Shown here piece by piece: positions 36,760-46,200 of a stretch of DNA of 64,000 bases. A program made the translations under genes and the position numbers. Under the pieces are notes generated by a model, which saw nothing but the letters and a program-made list of their open reading frames with translations, searched no databases and was not told the origin of the DNA. This DNA comes from Clostridium sp. CAG:1000 (GTDB lineage Bacteria > Bacillota_I > Bacilli_A > RF39 > UBA660), in the NCBI GenBank assembly GCA_000436975.1, contig HG000342.1, positions 55,809 to 119,808 of the forward strand, given 5' to 3'. How positions within the stretch are numbered: the stretch's first letter is position 1; each line of letters opens with the position of its first letter.

Positions 36760-37632
36760 CTATTTTCTCTTTTTCAAATTATTTAAACAAATATTTATAT
36801 TTCTATCAAGGACTTTTTTCCCTCTCCAGTAGCATGCATTATTTGAATACTTTTCTTTAAATTCTTCTTTTGTTAAGTTTAAAAATTCATCAGTTTTAAT
36901 TTCATTCTTAATTCTTTTAATAGAGTTATTATACGGACATACACTAATGCATTTATCACAACCATAAATACAATTATCAAGATATTTATAATCACTTTCA
37001 TCTAGATTTTTAGATTGTGTTAAATAACTAAGACACCGTTTGGCATTTAAAACACCGTTATTATTTAAAGCATGAGTTGGGCACGACTTAATACATTTAT
37101 CGCAGCCGATACATTTAGAATTTATGATTTTATCACTATCAATAATCGCATCAGTTAATATCTCTCCTATAAAAAAATATGATCCATACTTCTCATTTAT
37201 TAATAAATTATTTTTCCCATAAAAGCCAAGCCCAGCATTATATGCAAGTAGTCTTTCATCAAGCGGATTATTATCAACAAATATTTTGTATTTATACCCC
37301 TTACTTTCTAAAAATAATCCAATATTCATTAGTTTATTACGTAATTCTAAATGATAATCCCTTCCATATGCACATGAACTTAAACTAATACTATCAGTAT
37401 CAAAATCTACTTTATCATAGGCACATCCTATAACAATAGCGGTATTATACTCACTATATTTTTCATTTGAAAGATCTTTATCAGATATATCTCCAACTTG
37501 AAATGAGCACTTATAATTAAGAGATTCTTGTATTTTATACTTCTCATATGGCACTATTAAATTCTTAATATTACAAAATCCTATCATATCAATATTATTT
37601 GATTTACTTAGTTTTATTATTTCTTCTTTCAT
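36760..37632 (-). CDS. queG: Epoxyqueuosine reductase-like iron-sulfur protein
   Basis: QueG reduces epoxyqueuosine to queuosine in tRNA using cobalamin and 4Fe-4S clusters. Two ferredoxin-type motifs are present, CIGCDKCIKSCPT and CIYGCDKCISVCPY. The conserved substrate/cobalamin segment is DNNPLDERLLAYNAGLGFYG, followed by GKNNLLI and FFIGEILTD. At about 290 residues it lacks the C-terminal HEAT-repeat part of long QueG proteins, as in many Bacillota. The frame opens at a TTG (37650); the ATG at 37632 is the better start. No ribosome binding site precedes it, and TGTTATTAT ends 6 bases upstream, which suggests a leaderless or nearly leaderless mRNA. Confidence 0.88.
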   Translation of the reverse strand: MKEEIIKLSKSNNIDMIGFCNIKNLIVPYEKYKIQESLNYKCSFQVGDISDKDLSNEKYSEYNTAIVIGCAYDKVDFDTDSISLSSCAYGRDYHLELRNKLMNIGLFLESKGYKYKIFVDNNPLDERLLAYNAGLGFYGKNNLLINEKYGSYFFIGEILTDAIIDSDKIINSKCIGCDKCIKSCPTHALNNNGVLNAKRCLSYLTQSKNLDESDYKYLDNCIYGCDKCISVCPYNNSIKRIKNEIKTDEFLNLTKEEFKEKYSNNACYWRGKKVLDRNINICLNNLKKRK

Positions 37633-37655
37633 AATTAAATAATAACACAAATAAA

Positions 37656-37684
37656 TAGAAAAATTAATAATTTTATTATATAAT
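37656..37684 (+). promoter_or_regulatory. Promoter of the HD-domain gene
   Basis: TAGAAA (37656-37661), 17-base spacer, TATAAT (37679-37684); AAGAGG follows 7 bases before the ATG. It is divergent from the queG promoter. Confidence 0.6.
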
Positions 37685-37701
37685 ATTTAAGAGGTATTAA
37701 T

Positions 37702-38271
37702 ATGCAAGAAAAATTTAATAAAGAAATTAATTATATAAAAAATAAAAGAATCAAAAAAAGTTTAATTACCATGACAAATTTATTACCAGAGTACTTTTTT
37801 CATGTACCAGCATCATCAACAGGTAAATATCACCCAGCTTTTTCATTAAATGAAGGAGGTCTTTTAAGGCATACTAAAGCAGCCGTTAGAATAGCAAAAG
37901 AACTTTTAGATAATGAATGCTTAAATAATTTTACAGACGATGAAAAAGATTTAATTATAATGGCTATAACACTTCACGATGGACTTAAACACGGAAGAGT
38001 TAAAAGTGAATATACCGTATTTGAACATCCAATAATAATGAGTGAATATATAAAAGAAAATAAAGATAAATTGGAACTTACTGATGATGAATTAAATTTA
38101 GTTTGTAGATGTATAGAGACACACATGGGACCATTTACAAAAAACTATAAAGGAGAAGAAGTATTAAAGAAACCTGTGGATAAATATCAAAGATTCGTAC
38201 ATATGTGTGACTACTTATCAAGTAAAAAATTCCTAGATATTAAATTTAAAAACGATGAGATTATATATTAA
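37702..38271 (+). CDS. HD-domain phosphohydrolase
   Basis: A soluble 189-residue protein of the HD metal-dependent phosphohydrolase superfamily. The metal ligands are seen in order: His in GGLLRHTKAA, His-Asp in ITLHDGLKHG, His in FEHPIIMSEY, His in CIETHMGPF and Asp in HMCDYLSS. The substrate is probably a nucleotide or RNA end, as in YhaM/YfbR-type proteins, but is not readable from sequence. It is the only plus-strand gene in this part and stands alone with its own promoter and terminator. Confidence 0.82.
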   Translation: MQEKFNKEINYIKNKRIKKSLITMTNLLPEYFFHVPASSTGKYHPAFSLNEGGLLRHTKAAVRIAKELLDNECLNNFTDDEKDLIIMAITLHDGLKHGRVKSEYTVFEHPIIMSEYIKENKDKLELTDDELNLVCRCIETHMGPFTKNYKGEEVLKKPVDKYQRFVHMCDYLSSKKFLDIKFKNDEIIY

Positions 38272-38302
38272 AAAATGCTTTAAATTTTAAAGCATTTTTT
38301 TA
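38271..38302 (+). terminator. Bidirectional terminator between HD gene and small ORF
   Basis: A 10-bp perfect stem AATGCTTTAA/TTAAAGCATT with a 3-base loop (38274-38296), A run on one side and T run on the other. It serves both converging genes. Confidence 0.85.
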
Positions 38303-38461
38303 GTACTCATCATCAAACTCAATCATTTCTTTTAATTCTTGATATTCTTTGGAATTCTCTTCTTTTACTTTCTCTATTTCAATAAAACATTCTATATATT
38401 TTTTCAAGCTGTCATTATCATTTTTAAGTTCATCTATTATCTTTTCTATATCATTTTTCAT
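38300..38461 (-). CDS. Small 53-residue charged protein coupled to the 862-residue gene
   Basis: A short gene of 53 codons. GGAGG lies 7 bases before the ATG and inside the end of the 862-residue gene, and the start overlaps that gene's TGA as ATGA, a strong sign of coupled translation. The product begins MKNDIEKIIDELKNDNDSL and is rich in Glu and Lys, with an acidic end (EFDDEY); it should form one or two helices, possibly a coiled coil. Its stop codon touches the terminator at 38271-38302. No family is recognised. Probably a partner of the large protein. Confidence 0.72.
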   Translation of the reverse strand: MKNDIEKIIDELKNDNDSLKKYIECFIEIEKVKEENSKEYQELKEMIEFDDEY

Positions 38462-41046
38462 AATTTATCCTCCAAAGACACAATCACAAGATTCTCTTTT
38501 TTAGCTACATTGATTATTTCATCAGTTATAATACCATTTACTATAATAAACTTAGCCTTCATATTTTTCTTTCTATCTTTATTGAATTTTAACAAAGTTC
38601 TATTATCATAGGTAATAAATCTAAAACTAGAACCCTCTGGAATTGATTCATAACAATAAGAATTTTTATCTATTTCACTGGCATAACTATATCTAAAATG
38701 AATTTTATCATCGTTATAAGAGGATAATACTTTAAAATCGTTATTATAAACAGCATAAATTTTTACTCCATCTACTTCTTTTTTATTAACAAACTCAGCT
38801 GAAGATGACATTACATCTAAATCATTTAGTTTTACAATAGAACTATTAATAATATAAGTTTTATATTTTTTTAGTTTATCAAATAAATTATTTGCAAAAA
38901 TAATATTTCTTTTAATCTTCTTATCAAGCATTTTATCTACGAATGAAAATAATATTTCATCATCATCGTATGAAAATAACTTCTTAATAAATTTTATATA
39001 TGCAAGCTCACTTTTAGTAAATACTTTTCTTCCATCTATTTTAAAATCTTCAAGTATTGAAGCATCATAAACATCTATCATTTGTGATATAGTAGTAATA
39101 TCTAACCATCCACTATTCCCTTTAGAATTATAACCACGATTGAACAAATAATTGCAAAGTATATTCTTATATATGTTGTTATCTTTAATATTAGAAAGCT
39201 CTTTTAAAAATTGTTTTAAAACATCTATCTCATAATTATTAAGTAATTTTACATCATTAATATTTAAAGGATTATTATATGTTGATAAAATGTTGATAAA
39301 GCTTTCTGTATCTCTCTCTGTTAACTTACTACTAAAAGCAGACATCAAAAGTTCTTTATTATATGTAAAATTCTCAATAGCTCTATACAATACTTCCTTA
39401 GTATCACTATATATTTTTTTAAGAATGTTATAATAATTTATAAATAAAGATCTAGCTTTATCATTTTTAACAATATATAAAAGAGTAGATATATTTGTGT
39501 AATTAGATGTATTATATTCTTCTAATACATTTTTACTTATAAATGAAAATCTATTATCAAAAAGTTCTAAAGAACTAATATCATATAAATCATTTTTATT
39601 ATCTATATTAATCTTATATGCATAAGATAAAATTTCGTTTAAAGTTTTAATTTTAAAATCATGCGAATCAGTATCATTATCATTTTTATATTTTAAATTT
39701 ACACCAACATACATACTAATTTTTTTATAATCATTATTATATATTATATTTTTATTAAATAATATTTTTAAAAGTTCAAAAACACATTCATAATCATAAA
39801 AGCAATCATAATTATCAACATTACTTAAATATTCATTAAATATTTTATTTATTATTCTATAATACTCAGTATATATTTTATCATCACTATAATATAATCT
39901 AAATAAATTTAAGCATCTAGAATTACAATCTATTATTAGTTTATCCTTTGCAGCCCTATCCATAGAATCATTATATAAAGGACAAATATATGCTAATAAA
40001 TAATTAATATCAATTTTTATCAGTTCATTTATTGCCTCTATCTGCAATGACTGTATAATACTTATTACTTTCTTGTTGTATTGATATGTTATGTTATTAC
40101 TTTTAACATCATATCTATATAATTTACCCTTAGCATTTAATAAACCTTTATCAATAAATAAATTAATTATCTCACTAGAAGACTTACTTTTTATATTTTC
40201 AAGCACCCCATATAAAAACTTATAGCTCTTGTCATTTTCATCTTTTAATGATGCTATATTAACATATTTAATTAAATTTATATCATATTTTAGTAAATTT
40301 ACAAGGACTTTCTCATCTATATAATTTATCATCGCAGGATATGTATTTATATATTCTTTTTGTATATCAATATCCATGTCATTAAATAACGATAAATTAC
40401 TGTTTATTTTTTTAAGTTGTTTTGTTATATAAGATTTTCTTGCTTCACCACTAATATACTTTGCATATTTTTCATTATCACTATACTTGTTTTGTACATT
40501 CATAGGAGCATACATAATGAAAGCGGGATTTACTGGTATTATATATTCCCATTGCTTTTCTGTTAACTTATCTTTTATTTTATTTATAACATTAATTGTT
40601 TCTTTAAAATCATTTTTTTCAAGAACAGTTATAGTTTTTTTTAAATCTTCCATATATAATTTCGCAACATCATCTGGCCTTTGAAAATATAATGATAAAT
40701 ATTCATTATATTCTTCTTCAGTAAATTTAACTACAAAAGAATTCATAAAAAATTTATTATCATTAAACCAATTTAATACAATTTGTTTCTTTGCTTCATC
40801 AGAAGCATAATTAAACATAGATAAATTACTATTTACCCTTGAAACTTGAAAATCTAATGGTAATATTCTAATAAGTTCTTTGTAATTAAAGAATAAATAT
40901 GATAAAACTATTTCATTATTTTCAAATTCAATATTCTCTAAATACATTTTTTCAATATCTTTTATATCTTTACCATTTAGTTTCTTAATAAAAGCATTTG
41001 CTCTTTCCTGAGCCTTCCTTTTTTTTCTTTCTTCAAAAAGTGACAT
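38458..41046 (-). CDS. Large cytoplasmic helical protein of unknown function
   Basis: An 862-residue protein I cannot assign. It has no signal peptide and no membrane helix. The body is a run of helical units, several containing repeats like KKINSNLSLFNDMDIDIQKEYI and RVNSNLSMFNYASDEAKKQIV, which suggest a repeat solenoid (residues about 70-260). The last 90 residues turn to strands (IHFRYSYASEIDKNSYCYES, GSSFRFITYDNRTLLKF, AKFIIVNGIITDEIINVAKK) and look like a separate compact domain. It has an extended -10 promoter and is coupled to the 53-residue gene by ATGA. A scaffold function is possible; a toxin-like C-terminal domain cannot be excluded. Confidence 0.72.
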   Translation of the reverse strand: MSLFEERKKRKAQERANAFIKKLNGKDIKDIEKMYLENIEFENNEIVLSYLFFNYKELIRILPLDFQVSRVNSNLSMFNYASDEAKKQIVLNWFNDNKFFMNSFVVKFTEEEYNEYLSLYFQRPDDVAKLYMEDLKKTITVLEKNDFKETINVINKIKDKLTEKQWEYIIPVNPAFIMYAPMNVQNKYSDNEKYAKYISGEARKSYITKQLKKINSNLSLFNDMDIDIQKEYINTYPAMINYIDEKVLVNLLKYDINLIKYVNIASLKDENDKSYKFLYGVLENIKSKSSSEIINLFIDKGLLNAKGKLYRYDVKSNNITYQYNKKVISIIQSLQIEAINELIKIDINYLLAYICPLYNDSMDRAAKDKLIIDCNSRCLNLFRLYYSDDKIYTEYYRIINKIFNEYLSNVDNYDCFYDYECVFELLKILFNKNIIYNNDYKKISMYVGVNLKYKNDNDTDSHDFKIKTLNEILSYAYKINIDNKNDLYDISSLELFDNRFSFISKNVLEEYNTSNYTNISTLLYIVKNDKARSLFINYYNILKKIYSDTKEVLYRAIENFTYNKELLMSAFSSKLTERDTESFINILSTYNNPLNINDVKLLNNYEIDVLKQFLKELSNIKDNNIYKNILCNYLFNRGYNSKGNSGWLDITTISQMIDVYDASILEDFKIDGRKVFTKSELAYIKFIKKLFSYDDDEILFSFVDKMLDKKIKRNIIFANNLFDKLKKYKTYIINSSIVKLNDLDVMSSSAEFVNKKEVDGVKIYAVYNNDFKVLSSYNDDKIHFRYSYASEIDKNSYCYESIPEGSSFRFITYDNRTLLKFNKDRKKNMKAKFIIVNGIITDEIINVAKKENLVIVSLEDKL

Positions 41047-41068
41047 ATCACACCTCTATTATATATCC

Positions 41069-41077
41069 ATTATAACA
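41069..41077 (-). promoter_or_regulatory. Extended -10 promoter of the 862-residue gene
   Basis: TGTTATAAT on the minus strand, about 23 bases before the start; AGAGGTGTGAT is the ribosome site. Confidence 0.6.
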
Positions 41078-41111
41078 CGTATATTATTAAACATAAAGAT
41101 TTCTTATAAAA

Positions 41112-43184
41112 TTATTTTTTAGTTAAATATTTATGATTAGCAGCTATTGATTTAACACCTATTCCTTTTTTAAACGCAATAGTAGCAATACCACCACTAA
41201 TATTAACAACAACCCCCTCACCAAACACAGTATGAATTACATTATCACCTGTCTTTATTTCACTTGAAGAGTTATACATATTACCAACCACTCTTTTTTC
41301 TTCATGTTCTTTAACTAATGATATCTTGTTAATTAAATCACCATTTATTTCTCTTATAAATCTACTTTCAATTGTGCCTGAGGTTTTACCAAAAATAGTT
41401 CTTTGTCTAGCACTTAATAAATACAATTTTTCTTTAGCCCTTGTTATTCCAACATAACAAAGCCTTCTTTCTTCTTCTAAATTAGATAAACTATTAAAGC
41501 TTCTATTATGAGGAAATAAACCTTCTTCCATTCCCAGTAAAAATACCACATTAAACTCAAGCCCCTTAGCTGAATGCAGTGTCATTATACTTACCTCATC
41601 ACCATCATTATTGTATTGCCCTCTATCACTAACAAGAGCTATATTCTCTAAGAATGTTTGTAAATCATATATACCACTTTCTTCAAACATAAGAGCAACA
41701 GTCTTAAATTCATTTAAGTTTTCTACTTTAGCTTCATTTTCTAAAGACTTATTAATTTCATATTCCATTCTAAGACCAGTAGTACTAAGAATTTCTTCTA
41801 TCAAATCAGATAAATTACCATTTAAGGAAAACTCTTGCAACTTTAAAATCATTTTTTTAAACTCTAATTCTTTACCACTGTCAATCGCATCAAACATAGA
41901 AATATTATTTTCAGTTGCTTTTTTTCTTAGATTTTCAATGGATTTGGCTCCAATTCCTCTTTTAGGAACATTAATAATTCTCTCTAAATTAACAGAATCA
42001 CAAGGATTATAAATAAGTTTTAAATAAGCTATTAAGTCTTTAATCTCTTTTCTATTATAAAAATAGTAACTTCCAATTATATTATGTGGAATATTATTTC
42101 TAACAAAAGCATCCTCAACCACTCTACTTTGAGCATTAGTTCTATAAAGTACTGCTATATCACTATATTTATAACCATTAGATACTAAATCTTTTATTTT
42201 ATTTATTACAAAGTTTGCCTCCTTAATTTCATCTTCACATCTTATGTAATCTATGAGTTCCCCATCTCTTTTAGAAGACCATAAATTAAGTTTTTTACCC
42301 TCACTATTATTCTTTATAACTGAATTGGCAGCTTTTAAAATGTTATTAGTACTTCTATAATTTTCTTCTAATAAAATTACCTTAGCGTTCTTATAATCTT
42401 TTTCAAAATTAAGTATGTTTCTATAATCAGCATTTCTAAAAGAATATATAGACTGGTTAGCATCACCTACCACAAATATATTTTTATATTTACTCGCAAG
42501 TAATTTACAAAGTTCATATTGTATGCTATTAGTGTCCTGATACTCATCTACCAAAATATATTTAAATCTTTCTTGATATTTTTCTAAAATAATTTTATTT
42601 TTTTTCAATAACTCAACTGGTTTTAATAATAAATCATCAAAGTCAACTGAATTATTATCTTTAAGCAACTTTGTATACTCTTTGTAAACCAGTCCAATAA
42701 CTATGTCAAGATCATTTAAAAATAATTTGGTATACTCATCAGGGCTAATCCCATCATTTTTAGTTGAACTTATCTTATTTATAATAGTTCTAATTTCATA
42801 TTTAGCCGGATCATATCCATTTTCTTTAAGTATTCTTTTTACAATTGCTTTTGCATCATCGGTGTCAAGTATTGTGATATTAGATGTATAACCTATGTCA
42901 ATATAATTTTCTCTTAATATTCTAAGCCCAAAAGAATGAAAAGTACCAATGAATATTGAATCAGTAATACTTCCTAATTCATTTTCAACTCTATTTCTCA
43001 TCTCCTTAGCAGCTTTATTTGTAAAAGTGATTGCAAGTATATTGTATGGACTTACACCACTATCAATTAAATTAATTATTCTTTGTGTTAATACTTTAGT
43101 TTTTCCTGAACCTGCACCTGCTAAAACAAGACAAGGCCCATCTTTATGCTTTACCGCTTCTAATTGTTTATCATTTAATGTCAT
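41112..43184 (-). CDS. pcrA: PcrA/UvrD-type DNA helicase
   Basis: Superfamily 1A 3'-5' helicase for repair and rolling-circle replication. All motifs are visible in order: Q motif LNDKQLEAV, motif I GAGSGKTKVLTQRI, Ia FTNKAAKEM, II ILVDEYQDTNSIQ, III VVGDANQSIYSFR, IV LEENYRSTNNIL, V TLHSAKGLEFNVVF and VI CYVGITRAKEKLY. The C-terminal 80 residues hold a GDNVIHTVFGEGVVV-type Tudor-like domain that binds RNA polymerase in PcrA. At 690 residues it is a normal member. Single-gene unit with its own extended -10. Confidence 0.95.
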   Translation of the reverse strand: MTLNDKQLEAVKHKDGPCLVLAGAGSGKTKVLTQRIINLIDSGVSPYNILAITFTNKAAKEMRNRVENELGSITDSIFIGTFHSFGLRILRENYIDIGYTSNITILDTDDAKAIVKRILKENGYDPAKYEIRTIINKISSTKNDGISPDEYTKLFLNDLDIVIGLVYKEYTKLLKDNNSVDFDDLLLKPVELLKKNKIILEKYQERFKYILVDEYQDTNSIQYELCKLLASKYKNIFVVGDANQSIYSFRNADYRNILNFEKDYKNAKVILLEENYRSTNNILKAANSVIKNNSEGKKLNLWSSKRDGELIDYIRCEDEIKEANFVINKIKDLVSNGYKYSDIAVLYRTNAQSRVVEDAFVRNNIPHNIIGSYYFYNRKEIKDLIAYLKLIYNPCDSVNLERIINVPKRGIGAKSIENLRKKATENNISMFDAIDSGKELEFKKMILKLQEFSLNGNLSDLIEEILSTTGLRMEYEINKSLENEAKVENLNEFKTVALMFEESGIYDLQTFLENIALVSDRGQYNNDGDEVSIMTLHSAKGLEFNVVFLLGMEEGLFPHNRSFNSLSNLEEERRLCYVGITRAKEKLYLLSARQRTIFGKTSGTIESRFIREINGDLINKISLVKEHEEKRVVGNMYNSSSEIKTGDNVIHTVFGEGVVVNISGGIATIAFKKGIGVKSIAANHKYLTKK

Positions 43185-43201
43185 AATTTTACCTCAACTT
43201 A

Positions 43202-43210
43202 ATTATAACA
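43202..43210 (-). promoter_or_regulatory. Extended -10 promoter of pcrA
   Basis: TGTTATAAT on the minus strand (43202-43210), starting 3 bases after the T run of the preceding terminator, so the -35 region lies inside the terminator. Confidence 0.55.
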
Positions 43211-43212
43211 TG

Positions 43213-43239
43213 AAAAAAACAAGTATTAAACTTGTTTTT
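43213..43239 (-). terminator. Intrinsic terminator after the giant LRR gene
   Basis: Stem AAAAACAAG/CTTGTTTTT (9 bp, seven-base loop) with a T run on the minus strand, 4 bases after the stop at 43244. Confidence 0.8.
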
Positions 43240-43243
43240 AACC

Positions 43244-46200
43244 TTATTTTAAATATGTAGTATACTCTTTAAAATATACATCGCTCTTATAATTATTCAA
43301 AGATGTACTTGGTACATATATACTATTTAAACTTTCTTTATTAAATGTATCGTATGATGTTAATGTCGGAACAGTTGTTCCATTAAACACATAATTATTA
43401 ACAGAACTACAACCATCAAAAGCGTATGCTCCTATAGTCTTCAAAGCTGCATTAAATGTAACAGTATTTAAAGTAGTATTATTAGCAAATGCCCTATATG
43501 CAATAGTAGTTACATTATTTGGAATAGTAAATGCAGTATCATTCTTTCCATTAGGATATCTCATCAAAACATTACCCCCATAATCATAAAGTATTCCATT
43601 AACACTTTTAAATGAAGTATTAGAACCATTAACATATATATTAGCAATATTTTTATTGTTATCCAAGAAACCATCGCTAAGTTTATTCATTGAAGATGGA
43701 AGCGTTATTGCTGTTACATATGTATTATTATCAAAAGCATTTGCTGCGATAGAAGTAACATTATATCCAGAAACAGTATTTGGAATTACTAAACTATTAT
43801 TACCAACCCCTGTACCTGTATAACCAGTAATTATGGCATTATCTCCATCAACTATATATAAATAATCATTAGCAAAATATATAGGCGAATTGTTGTGATA
43901 TTGCCATGGTGGAGTGTTTGAAAAAGAGTTAGATACTGAATTTGGAACACTATATGTAAAATTAGATTTATAACCTATAGTAATTCCTAAGAATGTTTCA
44001 ACTTCATATTCTGGAAGAGCATTAGATGCAGTATTTGGCACAGCTGAAACTTGCATATTTAATGTAGTTGAAGGTCCTCCTTGATAAGGGTTCCATAATG
44101 CATATTGCCCGATAGTAGTAGTTCCAGAACCAAATTGAATATAAGTGATTCTGCCACAACTATAAAATGAATAATCATCAGCAACTATTACGCTATTAAA
44201 TACAGCATTAGTCAACTTTTCACAATCAGCAAAAGCATATTTTCCTATTCTCGCTATTTGGTTACCATTTATTTTAGTAATATCTGTTTTATAGAATGCG
44301 TAATCTCCTATTTGAACAACACTATTTGGAAGTATAAACTCCCAAGTTTGATCAGTTGATACAGACACCCCATAAAAAGCATATGGTCCAATTGAAATTA
44401 TATTATAGTTTTTACCATCTTTACTAATAGGTGATGTCAAATTAAATGTATTTGTTATATCAGCGCCATGATATTCTATAACTTCCCAGCCAGTAACATT
44501 AGTACCTATTGAATTTTTAACAGTCACTTCTCTAATAGAGTATTCACCTATATCGTAAGGTAATGAACCATACTTATAGCTTCCAATAATATATCCAGTA
44601 GGATATATATAATCTTTTACATTAGATGGTAGAGTTTTTTTATACGCTTGTTGATATGTTACAGAAGTAGTCCCTAGATTGCCATCTGGAACATATATTC
44701 TAAATCTCTTACCGATTGTAGTACCGGTATTATAAAATGCATTTGAACCAACACTAATCTTAACACTATTTGAATTGCTATCTACCTCAGTAGTTGCAAA
44801 ATACATTTGTTCTAAATTACTACATCCATAAAATGCACCTTCTCCAATAATACTTACTGGTCCTAAAGATATATAATTTAAAGATGTATTATTAGCAAAA
44901 GCATAATTATCAAGATGATTTAATGCACTAAGAGTCACTTTATATAATGAATTATCAAAAAATGCATATTGTCCTATATATTCAGTATTTTGAAGAATTA
45001 AATTTCTAATTCCTAATTTATAAAATGCATGATTATTAACATATAATAATGATGTATTTGATATATCTAATGTATTACCTGTTGACATACTAGCAAATTT
45101 ATATGCATTTTTTCCTATTCCTATTACAGGATGTGTCTCATTATTGATAGTTAATGATTCAGGTATTATGTATGTTGAAGTTAAATTCATTCCATGATAT
45201 TCTACTATTTCATAACCTGTTACAGTTTCTCCATTCTTTTTTGTATATTCTCTTAATACGACAGAATATTCTCCTATATCGTATGGAACATTAGTACTAG
45301 TATAGTTACCTAAAATTGTTCCATAATCAAAGAAATATTCATAATATTCACTTCTAAATGAACTTGCGTACTCCTCTGTTAAATAGTCATCATAAGTAAC
45401 TGTTTTACTCTCAGTATAACTACCAATTGAATTTGATATATAATTATTGTTTTTTCTCGATGTTTTACCTGTTAATGTGTATGTAAATGTTACTGACTTA
45501 TTAGGTTCAAGCGTTCCATTAGAGTTAGTATTTGTAAATATTAATGAAGATGAATTACTTTCATACACTGCATTATTTACAGAACCACTTCTTAATGTGT
45601 GTCCATTTAAAGAAACTGTAGTTGTCCACGATTTTATTGTTTTATCAGAAGTATTTCTTACTGTAACGTTACATGCATTAGTATAAGTTCTATTATATCC
45701 CCATCCTCTTGTAGTTTCATTACAAGATTCAGTTACTGTAATATCAACTTGCTTAGTTTCAGTTTGAACTTCAGTTATCTCAGTAGAGCCAACATAAAAT
45801 CTCATTCTACCACTTGTTTGAGTACCAACATCAGTAATAGCATATTTATCAAACACCCTAGTTTCAGTTGTTGGTGTAAAAAATGTTTGCAATAAATTAG
45901 GCAAGTTATATAACGCATTTGGTTCCATATTTGATACTTTACCAAGATTTAATTTATATGTTGTAGTCATATTAGCTATTGCATATGAGCCAATACTTCT
46001 AATATTTCCAATATCCATATAAACTATTCCAGAATTGTTAAAAGCATAACTACCAAGTTCTAAAAGGCTGCTTGAACTAAATGATTTAATAGTGGTAATA
46101 CCATCAAAACAGTGGCTACCTATTTTTATCAATTTATTATTTACAATATTATTACTTTCTGTGCCGTTAACACTTGTATGCTTAAATGCATAGTCTCCTA

